Source: JBBDYH01 sp040901795
GTDB taxonomy: Bacteria > Planctomycetota > Planctomycetia > Pirellulales > JALHPA01
Length of the DNA stretch: 48,704 nucleotides
Direction: 5' to 3'
Assembly: GCA_040901795.1 (NCBI GenBank)
Contig: JBBDYH010000015.1
Coordinates: 1-48,704 of the forward strand
The translations under genes and the position numbers were made by a program. Shown piece by piece: positions 8,157-16,957 of this stretch. Position 1 is the first letter of the stretch. The number at the start of each line of letters is the position of its first letter. The notes below the pieces were generated by a model. That model did not search any database. It was not told where the DNA came from and worked only from the letters and a program-made list of their open reading frames with translations.

Positions 8157-8699
8157 CTAAGCGCTTAGGAAGCTTGGCATTTCGTCGCCGCTGGGGCCGT
8201 AGCTTGAGGGAACGGCGGCGCCAAGAAGGCGGAGATAAACACCGAGCTGGCCGCGATGGTGATACCAATGGTTGAGCATAATGCTCCTCAAAAAGGCTGC
8301 ACGGGGCAGCGCCATCAGCGTGCGGCCGCCTCGAACCACCCGGAATGTGGCGTTCATGCGGTCGTCACTCAGCGTGGGCAGCGTTTGGCGGAGATATGCC
8401 GCGGTGCGGTCGAGTGCGTCAAGAACTTCACGCAGCGTGGCGGGTTGCGGCCGCCCTGCGCTGAAGTCCGGGGGCGCCGTCTCGTCGGGTTCGGATAGCC
8501 GCAAGACGCCTGCGGGAGTTTGGGCGATGTGCAAAGCGAGCTCTCCGGCGGTCATGGACTTCTCGTGCGGCCGCCAGGTGAGCCGCTCTTCGGGCACGCG
8601 CTCGAGGAACTTTCTCGTGGCGCCGAGCTCTTGCTCAAATTCGGCTAACAGCGACGTTGCAATATCATGTCCCGGTGCGGCCGCGGTGTTCAATGTCAT
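8157..8699 (-). CDS. DinB-family protein
   Basis: A 180-residue four-helix-bundle protein. The metal-binding histidines are visible: one in GELALHIAQTP and two in LNHWYHHRGQLGVYLRLLG. DinB-like proteins form metal-dependent bundles; related members are thiol S-transferases or damage-induced proteins, but this one has no assigned substrate. AGGAGA lies six bases before the ATG at 8699. It is the last gene of an arsR - SRPBCC - dinB unit with gaps of 23 and 19 bases. Confidence 0.88.
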   Translation of the reverse strand: MTLNTAAAPGHDIATSLLAEFEQELGATRKFLERVPEERLTWRPHEKSMTAGELALHIAQTPAGVLRLSEPDETAPPDFSAGRPQPATLREVLDALDRTAAYLRQTLPTLSDDRMNATFRVVRGGRTLMALPRAAFLRSIMLNHWYHHRGQLGVYLRLLGAAVPSSYGPSGDEMPSFLSA

Positions 8700-8718
8700 T
8701 GCGATTCTCCTATGGATT

Positions 8719-9186
8719 TCAGCGTGACCCACGCGATTTGCGTTCTGCCAACTCGCGAATGCGCTCCAACCAGTGCTGCCAGCCTTCCGGCATTCCATCG
8801 CGATGTTCCGGAAGGATGAGGCCCATTGCACGATGCACAAACGTCAGACGTGTCCTGCCGTCTTCCTCCTTGAGGCGATATTGTACGTGGTTTACAGCAG
8901 GATACGACATCGGCATCGGCCCGGTGATTTCCAGGAGCGTGGAGGGCTTGATGACTTGGACGTGGCCCCACAAATGTCCGGCGTTATTCCCAAGATCGCG
9001 ATACCACCGGCCGCCCGGCCAAGGCTCAATCTTCATTGAAAGTGATTGGCCATTCGGCATCTGCCCCTCGGGGCCTAATTCATCGAGCACTGCTTGAAAG
9101 GCGATCTCAATCGGGGCGCCGATTTCAATCTCCTTGCGAATCTCGAAGGCAGAAATGTCCTGATGTGCCACGGTGTCTGTTGACAT
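8719..9186 (-). CDS. SRPBCC/AHSA1-like protein
   Basis: A 155-residue START-fold (SRPBCC) protein. It begins with IRKEIEIGAPIEIAFQAVLD, continues through the MKIEPWPGGRWYRDLG strand pair and the LWGHVQVIKPSTLLEITGPM block, and ends in a long C-terminal helix (EGWQHWLERIRELAE). Such proteins bind hydrophobic ligands; AHSA1 members beside arsR genes are common but usually uncharacterised. GGAGAGG precedes the ATG. It is the middle gene of the arsR operon. Confidence 0.88.
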   Translation of the reverse strand: MSTDTVAHQDISAFEIRKEIEIGAPIEIAFQAVLDELGPEGQMPNGQSLSMKIEPWPGGRWYRDLGNNAGHLWGHVQVIKPSTLLEITGPMPMSYPAVNHVQYRLKEEDGRTRLTFVHRAMGLILPEHRDGMPEGWQHWLERIRELAERKSRGSR

Positions 9187-9209
9187 GGTGTTCCTCTCCT
9201 ATTCGTACA

Positions 9210-9560
9210 TTAGTTTGATAAACCACGCTGCTCTCGCGCGCGACGCTCCGCACGCTGCTTGATACGATCGAGGTGATGGGACCAGTGTTGTTCAAATTTC
9301 TTGGCCCAATCATGCACAAGTTTCAATTCCTTGGCCTCAAGCTCGTAAAGACGTTGCTGGCCTTGTTTACTGACTGAAACAAGGCCGACCTTCCGCAGTA
9401 CACCGAGGTGCTTCGACACGGCGGGCTGCGGCATCCCCAACGTCACGACCAGAGCGCTTACCGCGACCGCCCCACGCCGGGCGAGCATTTCGATGATTTG
9501 ACGACGCCGCGGCTCGGCAATGGCATTGAATACGTCGCTGGTTGTCGCAGCACGGGGCAT
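9210..9560 (-). CDS. ArsR-family transcriptional repressor
   Basis: A 116-residue winged helix-turn-helix protein: VFNAIAEPRRRQIIEMLARR, then MPQPAVSKHLGVLRKVGLVS (recognition helix) and the QRLYELEAKEL wing. It lacks the metal-binding CxC of classical ArsR/SmtB sensors, which fits the subgroup paired with AHSA1 and DinB proteins. Its operator is a perfect 18-base palindrome in its own promoter, and transcription appears to begin at or next to the ATG, so the mRNA is probably leaderless. Confidence 0.9.
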   Translation of the reverse strand: MPRAATTSDVFNAIAEPRRRQIIEMLARRGAVAVSALVVTLGMPQPAVSKHLGVLRKVGLVSVSKQGQQRLYELEAKELKLVHDWAKKFEQHWSHHLDRIKQRAERRAREQRGLSN

Positions 9561-9566
9561 ACGGCA

Positions 9567-9594
9567 ATTGTATTCCCATATGGGAATATGTCAA
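9567..9594 (-). promoter_or_regulatory. arsR operon promoter with 18-bp operator
   Basis: On the minus strand, -35 TTGACA (9594-9589) and -10 TACAAT (9572-9567) are 16 bases apart. The palindrome TATTCCCATATGGGAATA (9571-9588) fills the spacer. The start of transcription is expected about 9560-9561, at the arsR ATG. Autorepression is inferred. Confidence 0.75.
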
Positions 9595-9790
9595 GACGGT
9601 CAATTCCCTCTCTTGAGCTTGTGGATCATGCCCTGTCCGAGAAAGTCGGCCGCCGCGGCCTCTTAGCGTACGTTCCTATCCTTGTCGATTGGCGGCGACG
9701 CGGATCGACAAGAGATTGGACACTTTTCGAACTTTTCCGGTGAATTGCGCCGGCTGCCGTCAAGAGCTGCTTTTCAATCAACAGTTAGGC

Positions 9791-11794
9791 TTACTGCCTA
9801 CGTGCAATGATGCCTACCAAGCCGATAGCAAAAGTGATGAACAAGACGAGCGTCGAAGGTTCCGGCACGGCGGAAATGACCAACGGGTTCGCGGGGGCTG
9901 CCGCGGTTGGCGGCAACGCGGACGGATCATAGAAGACGCCCAATAGCGTCACGTCATCATCATCGACAAAGCCGTTGTAGTCGAAGTCGCCCAGCGCCCA
10001 GTGCGGCTGTGGCACGCCCGGCGCGTAGGTGGCGCCGACGATTGTCACGTCGTCGTCGTTGACCACGCCGTCGAGGTTGGCGTCGCCGGTGCGCGTAAAA
10101 GCTATAAGGATGGAGGTGTCGTCTACCGGCTCACCGCGGAAGTTGGCGTAGGGGCCGAGCGGCAAGCTCGCGTTCTCCGCATAGCCGATCGAGCGTGATT
10201 CGGGCTCGAGAGCTACTGCCGCGGCCGCGGCGCTGCTGGTGATGCCCAAGCCATTCCAGGTGCGGCCCAATCCGGCGCCGCCACGGCCGGCGACGATCTG
10301 ATCGCGAATGTCGGCCGGGGCGGTTCCGCCGGCCGGGAAGTTGACGACTACGGCGTTGTTTGTGACGTCCAACGTGGCGGTGGGCGTCGCGCCGCCGGCG
10401 ATGGAGAGGCCACCTGTCACGACGTTCTTGGAGTTGCCCGCGGTAATAGTCGCCGTGGCATCTGTGCCGACGCTGAGGGCAGCCAGGTGCTGGCTGGCGC
10501 CGAAGTTCGTGGCGCTGTTGGCGTTGACTGTCAGGTTGCGGCCTGTGCTGCTGCCGGCGTTTGTGTTGATGTTCGCGGTGCCGTCCGAGACGGTCAGCGT
10601 CGTGCCGGGGCCGATGGTCTGCGATCCGTTGATGTTCAGCGTGCCGGCGCCGGACTTGGTCACGGTCACTCCGCTGGCATTCAACGGGCCTGTGAGTGAA
10701 AGGCTCTTGTCCGCCGCATCGACGCCGATCGCGGTGTTATCGGCAAGTGTGAGTGGCGCGCTGATTGTGTGGCTGCCGCTGATCGCGTGGATGACCCCGG
10801 GACCAACGTTCGAATTGAGTGTAAGCGGACCAGGACCGGCGATGGTATATGCGTTCTCATTTTGCAAAGTCAGCCGGCCCACCGTCACCGAACTATCGAG
10901 CGTGATGGTGCGTGGCGCGGTGATGATGTCGCCGAGCACCGCTTCGGGGCCCGCGGCATTTGGCACATCGCCGGTCCAACCGAACAGGGACGACCAGTTG
11001 TCGTCGACATCCTCGTTCCAGACACTTGGCCTGTTCTGATGGATCGTTTCGACACGCACGTTGTCCCAGAAGGCTTCGTGGCCGGCGTTGGACAACCCGG
11101 AGCCAAGTCGAACCACGTCGTAGCTGCGAAGCGCAAAGGTATTGGGGACGATTTCCGATAAAATGCCGTCGACGAAAAACCGGAAATCAAGGTCGCTAAT
11201 CTCCACGGCGAGGTTGTGCCAACCGGTGGAGCGAAGCGGCGCTCCAGGAGCATTGAGTTTGAAGAAGGCGCCCGAGCTCGTCGCGCGGGTCTCGTTCGGG
11301 TTGTAGCCAAGGATTCTACCCATGTAGTAGTTTCCGCCGTTGTCGCTGGCGAACTGGTTGTTATTCATTCCCATCGCGATAAGCTGGCCGCTGGCGCTTG
11401 CGCCTGTGCCATCTTGCAGATTGGTATGGTGGCGAAACGGATTGACGGCGGGATTTGAGTCGTAGAAACCAAAGCTGAAACGGATAACGTTGTCCGTCGC
11501 CGTGTCGGGAACGCCGGTCTCCTCGAAGAGGCGCTGGTTGCGATTCGCTTGCGTGTTATCCGTCGTACCGGCATTGTGAATCGAGTTTGGAGGCGTTACG
11601 GATTGCAGGGTCGAAAGAACGCCACTCGGCAGCATCACGCCGGCCGGAGTCGTAACGCGCTCCCACACCGCTTCGAAAGCGGCCTGGCCGGCGTAGCTGT
11701 CAAATTTGTCTTCCATAATAACCGCCGCGGGGGCGTGATATGCCCAGGCCAGCGAAACGATGGCCCCCGACAGGAACAACGATCTTGTAAACAT
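9791..11794 (-). CDS. PEP-CTERM protein with dockerin-like calcium repeats
   Basis: A 667-residue exported protein. It has a signal peptide (MFTRSLFLSGAIVSLAWAYH), a concanavalin/LamG-like N-terminal domain (about residues 20-260, with GWHNLAVEISDLDFRFFVDG), and a beta-helical Thr/Asn-rich stalk of autotransporter-type repeats (LTLNSNVGPGVIHAISGSHT). Then come two EF-hand-like dockerin loops (GDANLDGVVNDDDVTIVGA and GDFDYNGFVDDDDVTLLGV). A C-terminal VPEPSTLVLFITFAIGLVG plus basic tail is a PEP-CTERM exosortase sorting signal. It is likely surface or matrix attached. The N-terminal domain is a paralog of the gene at 15029-15799. The ATG at 11794 begins the signal peptide. Confidence 0.85.
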   Translation of the reverse strand: MFTRSLFLSGAIVSLAWAYHAPAAVIMEDKFDSYAGQAAFEAVWERVTTPAGVMLPSGVLSTLQSVTPPNSIHNAGTTDNTQANRNQRLFEETGVPDTATDNVIRFSFGFYDSNPAVNPFRHHTNLQDGTGASASGQLIAMGMNNNQFASDNGGNYYMGRILGYNPNETRATSSGAFFKLNAPGAPLRSTGWHNLAVEISDLDFRFFVDGILSEIVPNTFALRSYDVVRLGSGLSNAGHEAFWDNVRVETIHQNRPSVWNEDVDDNWSSLFGWTGDVPNAAGPEAVLGDIITAPRTITLDSSVTVGRLTLQNENAYTIAGPGPLTLNSNVGPGVIHAISGSHTISAPLTLADNTAIGVDAADKSLSLTGPLNASGVTVTKSGAGTLNINGSQTIGPGTTLTVSDGTANINTNAGSSTGRNLTVNANSATNFGASQHLAALSVGTDATATITAGNSKNVVTGGLSIAGGATPTATLDVTNNAVVVNFPAGGTAPADIRDQIVAGRGGAGLGRTWNGLGITSSAAAAAVALEPESRSIGYAENASLPLGPYANFRGEPVDDTSILIAFTRTGDANLDGVVNDDDVTIVGATYAPGVPQPHWALGDFDYNGFVDDDDVTLLGVFYDPSALPPTAAAPANPLVISAVPEPSTLVLFITFAIGLVGIIARRQ

Positions 11795-11833
11795 CACGAT
11801 TCGTCTCACAGCAAGAGTTGGCAATGCGCCCTA

Positions 11834-14656
11834 CTATTGCAGCCGATTCTGCCTGGAGTTTTTGGAGAAGTCAATAAAACCGGCCTCTGGGTAGTGATAC
11901 CGCAGTCCGCTGAGCGGAGCGAAGCATCTGCCAAGAAACCGAGGAGATCCTTCGCTTCGCTCAGGATGACCTGTTCGATCGGCGGCAATCGACTCGGCCA
12001 GAAGCTGAATGAGTTCATCGTCGGCGGGCAGTTGTGTTCGCATGGCCAAAGGTAGGGACGCCGGCGCAGGAGCCGCCGTCGGGTTGTAAAACACCCCGAG
12101 CAAAGTCACGTCGTCGTCATCCACCTTGCCGTTGTACTCAAAATCTCCGAGCGCCCACGCAATTCCCACGGGCGTCGTCACCCCGGGCGCATAGCTTGCC
12201 CCGATGACCGTCACATCATTGTCATCCACCACGCCATCCAAATTCGCGTCGCCGGTTCGCGCATAAGCAATCAACACCGATGTGGCATCCACCGGCTGGC
12301 CGCGGAAGGTGGTATAAGCCCCCAAAGGCAAATCCGCATTTTCGGCATAGCCCAATGAGTACGAATTGGGCGCAGTCGCATTCATCTGCGCGGCGGAGCT
12401 ACTGGTGATGCCCGCGCCGTTCCAGGGCTTGTCGAGTCCGGCGCCGCCGCGTCCCGAAACGATGTGCTGGCGAATCTTGTTGACCGGCGACGCCCTGGCG
12501 TAATCGATGACCAAAGCGTTGTTGGTGATGTCGAGTGTGGCCTCCGCGCCCAGGCCCAAGTTGTTGATCACGCTCGTGCCGCCGTCGGCCAAGAGCGTCA
12601 CGTGACTGTTGTCTCCAATAACCAGTTCGTTTAACAGAACCCGGCTAGTCGAGAGGCGGGCCCCGGCTTGCACGGCGGCGCTAAGGGTTCCACCCGCAGC
12701 CACAGTGCTATCGATCCGGGCGCTGCCGCTTTGGAGCACCAGTATATTGGCCCCTTCGCCGCTGTTGTAAATCAACTGCGCGAAGCCCGCAGTACCTTCG
12801 CCGCCGCTGTTGACCATCAGAGCATCGTCGCCGTCGAGCGTGTCGATCGTTAACGTCGGGCCCAGCGCAGCTATTTCACTGGAGTAAGTCGGCTGGCCGA
12901 TCGGCTCTGTGTTCTCATAGATCTTCAGAAGCGTACCTGATCGCAGCACTCGAAGGATGTCGCCAGCGCTGGTGCCGGTGATCGTCGTAAGCTGTAGCGT
13001 CGTTGCCGTGGCGGTGTTGCCTACCGGCCCTTGAAAGGTCGCCCGGAATGCACGGATGCGATAGTGAAACTGCCGCGACGACTCGAGCCTAGAATCAACA
13101 TACGACGTCGCTCCTGGGCCCAGCGTCGCCACTTGCGTGTAATCCGTTCCGTCGCTGGATCGCTCGATGTAAAAGCCTTCTTCGCTGACTACCGAATCTA
13201 TCCAACTCAACCGAATCTGATTCGCGGCGATCGCGGAGGCAGCCAGTTCCGCGACCGCGGTGAGCGGTGGACTGCTGACGGTAAAAGGCTTGCTGAAAAG
13301 ATTCGGGCCATCGGGCGAACGATTGCCCTCAGTGTCCCAAGCGACAGCTTTGATCTGATACGCCCCCGGAGGCAGAGTCATCGGCACGGTCCAACTATAG
13401 CTGCCGATGTTTGGCAGGTCGCCGGCGCCGGCCGCGAGTTGGCCGCTGGCCGTTCCACCGCTTACATAGGCCCTCGTGTCGACCGGCATGCCGTCTTTGT
13501 ACAGATACAGCCCGATGTGATCGACCGCCACATGGTCGGTTGCGATCCAGCGAATCGTTAGAGGTTGTCCGGCGTTGATGCTTAGCGGGCTCGTGAACAC
13601 ACCGCTAACCGACGGAGGGATGGTGTCGGGAACAGCCGCGCGGGCCCACGCTTGAAGCTCGTCAAGCGAGCCGGGGAATACATCTCCATCGACGCCCGTC
13701 AGCACACCCGGAGCGCCTGCTGCGACGCCGGGCACGAGCGTGGCATCGCTGTATTGCCAGAAGGTCCAGTTCGGCGCCCAGATGCCGGGGTCGGTGGGCA
13801 GCGGCGGTTGATCCAGGTCGCGCGTCCAGCGCGCATGCCACAGATCGTATTGCTTGAGGTCCGGCTCAATGTAATTCTTGGCCCAATCGCTGTTGGCATA
13901 GATCATCGGCCGAACACCCTTCAGGCGCTCGACCTCGTCCAGCCATGCGCGGGCCCATGTCGAGATCGCTGCCCGGTTTGGCGGTTGCCCGTCGAGCCCT
14001 CGATTCTCAAGATCGAGCACGGGAGGAAGGCCCGGCGCTCGAATATGAGGCCCGGCGACGTTAACGAAATGAGCGGCTTCGGCTCGTGCATCCCCGGCGA
14101 TGTCGCCACTCATAATCGGGTGGCCAAAATGATAGAAGCCGACCAGCACGCCTGAATTGCGGCTGCCGGCGACATTCTGTTGGAAACGCGGATCGACATG
14201 ATCGGTGCTCTCGGTCGCCTTCATGAAAGCGAACTCGATGCCGAAGTCCTTGACCGACGCCCAGTTGACCTGATTCTGCCAACGCGAAACGTCGATCCCG
14301 CGCGTGTAGCGAATTGTCGTCGATGTAAGGACTTGCTCGGTCACCCAGCCGGCGTACTTTCCCGGCCCAAAATCGACGCGCCACCAGGTGCGAGCGTCCT
14401 CGGAACGGGGGCCCTCGACCACTGAGCCGAGTTGCCCGGCCGGTGCGGATCCGCGGTAGAAGGGATACTGGTTCGCCGAAATCTCGGTAGCGGCAAGTCC
14501 CGGTTGTGTTCGCACGTCAATGGCGGCCGTGGTGCGCGTCATGTCGCCGATGGCGGCGTCCAACGGAATCCGGTCCTCCAGCCGCTCGATACGAAGCCGG
14601 CGCTGCCGCTCTGGACGGGATGCTTTGCGGTTTCGATTTTGCATCCAAAGCGGCAT
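11834..14656 (-). CDS. GH25 muramidase-like secreted protein with dockerin-like repeats
   Basis: A protein of about 940 residues. It starts with a basic leader and the planctomycete-type motif RIERLEDRIPLDA. An SH3-like wall-binding region (about 40-110) is followed by a glycoside hydrolase 25 domain (about 118-340) with GIDVSRWQ, FAFMKATE, GFYHFGHP, the acidic PPVLDLENRG and FWQYSD. Fibronectin/Ig-like modules and a beta-helix region follow. Two calcium loops (GDANLDGVVDDNDVTVIGA, GDFEYNGKVDDDDVTLLGV) match those of the downstream PEP-CTERM gene. Peptidoglycan cleavage is inferred from the GH25 motifs. The last ~45 codons read through a dispersed hairpin repeat (HPERSEGS). The start is uncertain (14656 or 14644). 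Confidence 0.8.
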   Translation of the reverse strand: MPLWMQNRNRKASRPERQRRLRIERLEDRIPLDAAIGDMTRTTAAIDVRTQPGLAATEISANQYPFYRGSAPAGQLGSVVEGPRSEDARTWWRVDFGPGKYAGWVTEQVLTSTTIRYTRGIDVSRWQNQVNWASVKDFGIEFAFMKATESTDHVDPRFQQNVAGSRNSGVLVGFYHFGHPIMSGDIAGDARAEAAHFVNVAGPHIRAPGLPPVLDLENRGLDGQPPNRAAISTWARAWLDEVERLKGVRPMIYANSDWAKNYIEPDLKQYDLWHARWTRDLDQPPLPTDPGIWAPNWTFWQYSDATLVPGVAAGAPGVLTGVDGDVFPGSLDELQAWARAAVPDTIPPSVSGVFTSPLSINAGQPLTIRWIATDHVAVDHIGLYLYKDGMPVDTRAYVSGGTASGQLAAGAGDLPNIGSYSWTVPMTLPPGAYQIKAVAWDTEGNRSPDGPNLFSKPFTVSSPPLTAVAELAASAIAANQIRLSWIDSVVSEEGFYIERSSDGTDYTQVATLGPGATSYVDSRLESSRQFHYRIRAFRATFQGPVGNTATATTLQLTTITGTSAGDILRVLRSGTLLKIYENTEPIGQPTYSSEIAALGPTLTIDTLDGDDALMVNSGGEGTAGFAQLIYNSGEGANILVLQSGSARIDSTVAAGGTLSAAVQAGARLSTSRVLLNELVIGDNSHVTLLADGGTSVINNLGLGAEATLDITNNALVIDYARASPVNKIRQHIVSGRGGAGLDKPWNGAGITSSSAAQMNATAPNSYSLGYAENADLPLGAYTTFRGQPVDATSVLIAYARTGDANLDGVVDDNDVTVIGASYAPGVTTPVGIAWALGDFEYNGKVDDDDVTLLGVFYNPTAAPAPASLPLAMRTQLPADDELIQLLAESIAADRTGHPERSEGSPRFLGRCFAPLSGLRYHYPEAGFIDFSKNSRQNRLQ
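11910..11965. repeat. Hairpin repeat inside the 3' end of the GH25 gene
   Basis: Arms CTGAGCGGAGCGAAGCATCT (11910-11929) and AGATCCTTCGCTTCGCTCAG (11945-11964) are complementary at most positions, with a 15-base loop. On the minus strand it translates as HPERSEGSPRF, a peptide produced where such elements fall in genes. It is an imperfect REP-like element. Confidence 0.7.
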
Positions 14657-15028
14657 ACGACGATGAAATGGTCCGAAGGTATCCCGGCCGGAAGTAAAGT
14701 GACTTGCGGTTCTGCGGATTCGAGACCCCAACCGGCTCGTCCGGTTGGTGAATGAGATGGCAAGCTAGCAACAGGCCCGACAATACCCGCCTCCCAACCN
14801 NNNNNNNNNCGCCGCAGGCGGCGAGGTTGGGAGGCGGGTACGGCGGGTGGGCAGTGGATGCTTTTTAGCTCCCCATCTTGTTCACCACGCAGGCAAGCTG
14901 CATGGGGTCGCTTTTATCAACTAAATCCTAATACCATCCTCGTTTTTGTTGACTTCCATAAATAGTCTAGCAAGAATCGCCCTGGGACGTTCTACACCAT
15001 GCTGCGCAACTTTGTGGAGGGCCGGGCT
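14657..15028. other. Divergent spacer with assembly gap
   Basis: Separates the divergent GH25 and PEP-CTERM genes. It contains the 10-N gap within a strong hairpin (next entry) and no convincing reading frame. An AT-rich run at about 14915-14975 could hold the promoter of the plus-strand gene, but no canonical -35/-10 pair was identified. Confidence 0.5.
14784..14840. repeat. Perfect inverted repeat around a 10-N gap
   Basis: TACCCGCCTCCCAACC (14784-14799) and its exact reverse complement (14825-14840) flank ten Ns (14800-14809) and an inner CGCCGC-AG-GCGGCG hairpin (14810-14823). A foldback of this strength commonly breaks assemblies, so the true loop length is unknown. Confidence 0.8.
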
Positions 15029-15799
15029 GTGATTTCGTCGAAATGGGTACTTGTCCTTGTTGGAATCATCGCATTCTCTGGCGGGCCGGTCTCTGGCCAG
15101 ACTCTCTTACAGGACAGCTTCGATGGCTATGCCGATCAGGCCGCCTTCCAAGCTGTTTGGACCACGATTGGCGCTACGCCGAGCGGGACACTGACGAGCT
15201 CCCAATCCGTCAGTGCTCCCAACTCGATCAATTACGCCACAGCCGCGCAAAGAAATGAGCGGAGTTTTGCCGAAAGCGGCCTTCCCAATATCGCGACCGG
15301 CAACATCGTAAGGTTCAGTTTTGATTTTTTCGATTCCAACTCCGGCCTGGCTCCTTATCGGCAGTACGCCAACCTGCAGGATGGCGCGGCTCCGTCCACA
15401 AGCGGGCAGTTGATCTCCATGGGGTTGAACAACAATCTGACGTCTGCGGCTGAAGGCGGCAATTTTTATATGGCGAGAATCCTGGGGCATAACACCAACG
15501 CCTATTTTAAATTGAATGACAATCCGGCGCTGTTGCGATCAACCGGGTGGCATAACCTGGCGGTCGAAATCAGCGATGCCGACTACCGATTCTTTGTGGA
15601 CGGCGCGCTGGCCGAGACGATTCCGAACACATTGACGCTCCGCAGTTATGACGTGGTGCGTCTCGGCTCCGGATTGTCATCCACCGCGGAGGCGTTCTTT
15701 GATAACGTGAGCGTGCAGGCGATTCCCGAGCCGGGCACGCTCGCGCTGGTATCTGTGGCCGCCGTCGGGCTGCTGTCCTTCCGCCGGCGTCAGAAGTAG
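15029..15799 (+). CDS. PEP-CTERM secreted LamG-like protein
   Basis: A 256-residue exported protein: signal peptide (WVLVLVGIIAFSGGPVSGQ), one concanavalin/LamG-like domain (FDGYADQAAFQAVW to EAFFDNVSVQA), and a C-terminal PEP-CTERM tail (IPEPGTLALVSVAAVGLLSF followed by RRRQK). It is collinear with the N-terminal domain of the 9791-11794 protein, sharing GWHNLAVEIS and LRSYDVVRLGSGLS, so the two are paralogs. It lacks the dockerin loops. The GTG at 15029 is preferred because GGAGG (15016-15020) lies eight bases upstream; an in-frame ATG at 14999 is the alternative. Confidence 0.85.
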   Translation: MISSKWVLVLVGIIAFSGGPVSGQTLLQDSFDGYADQAAFQAVWTTIGATPSGTLTSSQSVSAPNSINYATAAQRNERSFAESGLPNIATGNIVRFSFDFFDSNSGLAPYRQYANLQDGAAPSTSGQLISMGLNNNLTSAAEGGNFYMARILGHNTNAYFKLNDNPALLRSTGWHNLAVEISDADYRFFVDGALAETIPNTLTLRSYDVVRLGSGLSSTAEAFFDNVSVQAIPEPGTLALVSVAAVGLLSFRRRQK

Positions 15800-16957
15800 T
15801 TTGGTGTCGGATGGCCTGGGTGTCGGGTGTCTGGTGATGGAATTATTTCTCATTTCTGATTTTTGTACCGGCGGTTGGGCGCGCCATTACTTGCACTTTG
15901 GGGAGTTATTCGGCGGTTTATCGGCTCGGTAGATCGACATAAGACATTGTGCATTTTGGCGTTGGGCGAAAGGGTCCTCGGCGGATGGGGCCGATTTATT
16001 TTTTTCGACACGCGTCAGTTTTCGTGGTGAAAAAGTGCGGCTGCCACGAGGATTGGAGGTCGCCGAAGATCGGCTCAAGTCCCGGCGGCGGGACGGATGG
16101 CGAACGGGCGCAAACGCGACAGGCGACCGGCATCGATCACGGTCCGAATTATTGGCGCGTGGTGCGCAAAAACGATCGCTAGGAGTAAATGCGAGAAATT
16201 CGGGCGATTCTTGGGAGGGGCGGTGGACGGAAGTCGTTGCACGGTTTGTGGTTTCATTTTTGGCGCGGTCAGCGGTGGGGCCGAATTCTTGGCGCTGGGG
16301 GGTCTGCGGAAAGCGGAACGCTGATGGCGGAAAGCGGAAAGCCGCGCAAGCGACGGCTAGCGCGCATGGGGAGCGCGGTACGCGCGCCAGCGCGCGGGGA
16401 CGGTCGGGGCCGCGAGATGCAGTACCGGGCGCATGAGGAGCCTGTCAGCCTGCACTGGTCGGCCGGAGATCAATGAACATTTATACACTAAATGTGTACC
16501 GCTGTCAAGCCCCCTTTTGTGCCAAGCTGCAAATCGATTGAATCGCCGAGACGCCGAGTTGCGAGTGTGGACTGCGAAGGAGTGGGACAACTCTAAGTCC
16601 GCCAGCAAGGTCGGACAGTCACGGAGCGGAAATTCCTGGCCATCGTGCTAGATTGCGCCGCTAAAGCGGTCGCATGGCCCAATCGGGCGCTGGCGGACGC
16701 CGCTGTCCAGGGGTTGTTTGTGCCATGCGGCGAGCCGGGAAGTTCGATTTGCTCGTTATGCAAGAGCCGTTGCAACCTCGCGGAATCTAATGTTCCCTAA
16801 GATCGCAGGCTCGAGGCTGCAATGGGCCTGGACGAAAAGCAGAATGTCCCCACGCCGCCCCTGTCCCCATGCCGGCCCCCAAAGAATATGCCCGATTGAA
16901 CGAAACCCTGATGGACCGTTAGTGCGCAGCTTCTGCCCCCCATTTAAGCAGAAAGAT
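15800..16957. other. Long stretch without a recognisable gene
   Basis: No reading frame here has protein-like composition, a binding site or a known motif; the long ones are Arg/Gly/Ala-rich products of GC-rich DNA. It contains one strong orphan minus-strand promoter (16480-16508), downstream of which is a GC-rich hairpin (CGCGCGCTGGCGCGCG, about 16380-16396). It may hold decayed genes or an untranslated RNA. Confidence 0.5.
16480..16508 (-). promoter_or_regulatory. Orphan sigma-70-type promoter with palindrome
   Basis: On the minus strand, TTGACA (16508-16503) and TATAAA (16485-16480) are exactly 17 bases apart, and the spacer and -10 contain the inverted repeat TACAC-TAAAT-GTGTA (16484-16498). 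Transcription would run toward 16470 and below, where no convincing gene exists. Confidence 0.55.

Noticed and set aside
16035..16436. Plus-strand frames in the gene-free stretch
   Set aside because: Composition (Arg, Gly, Ala), no binding site and overlapping alternatives indicate GC-rich chance frames.
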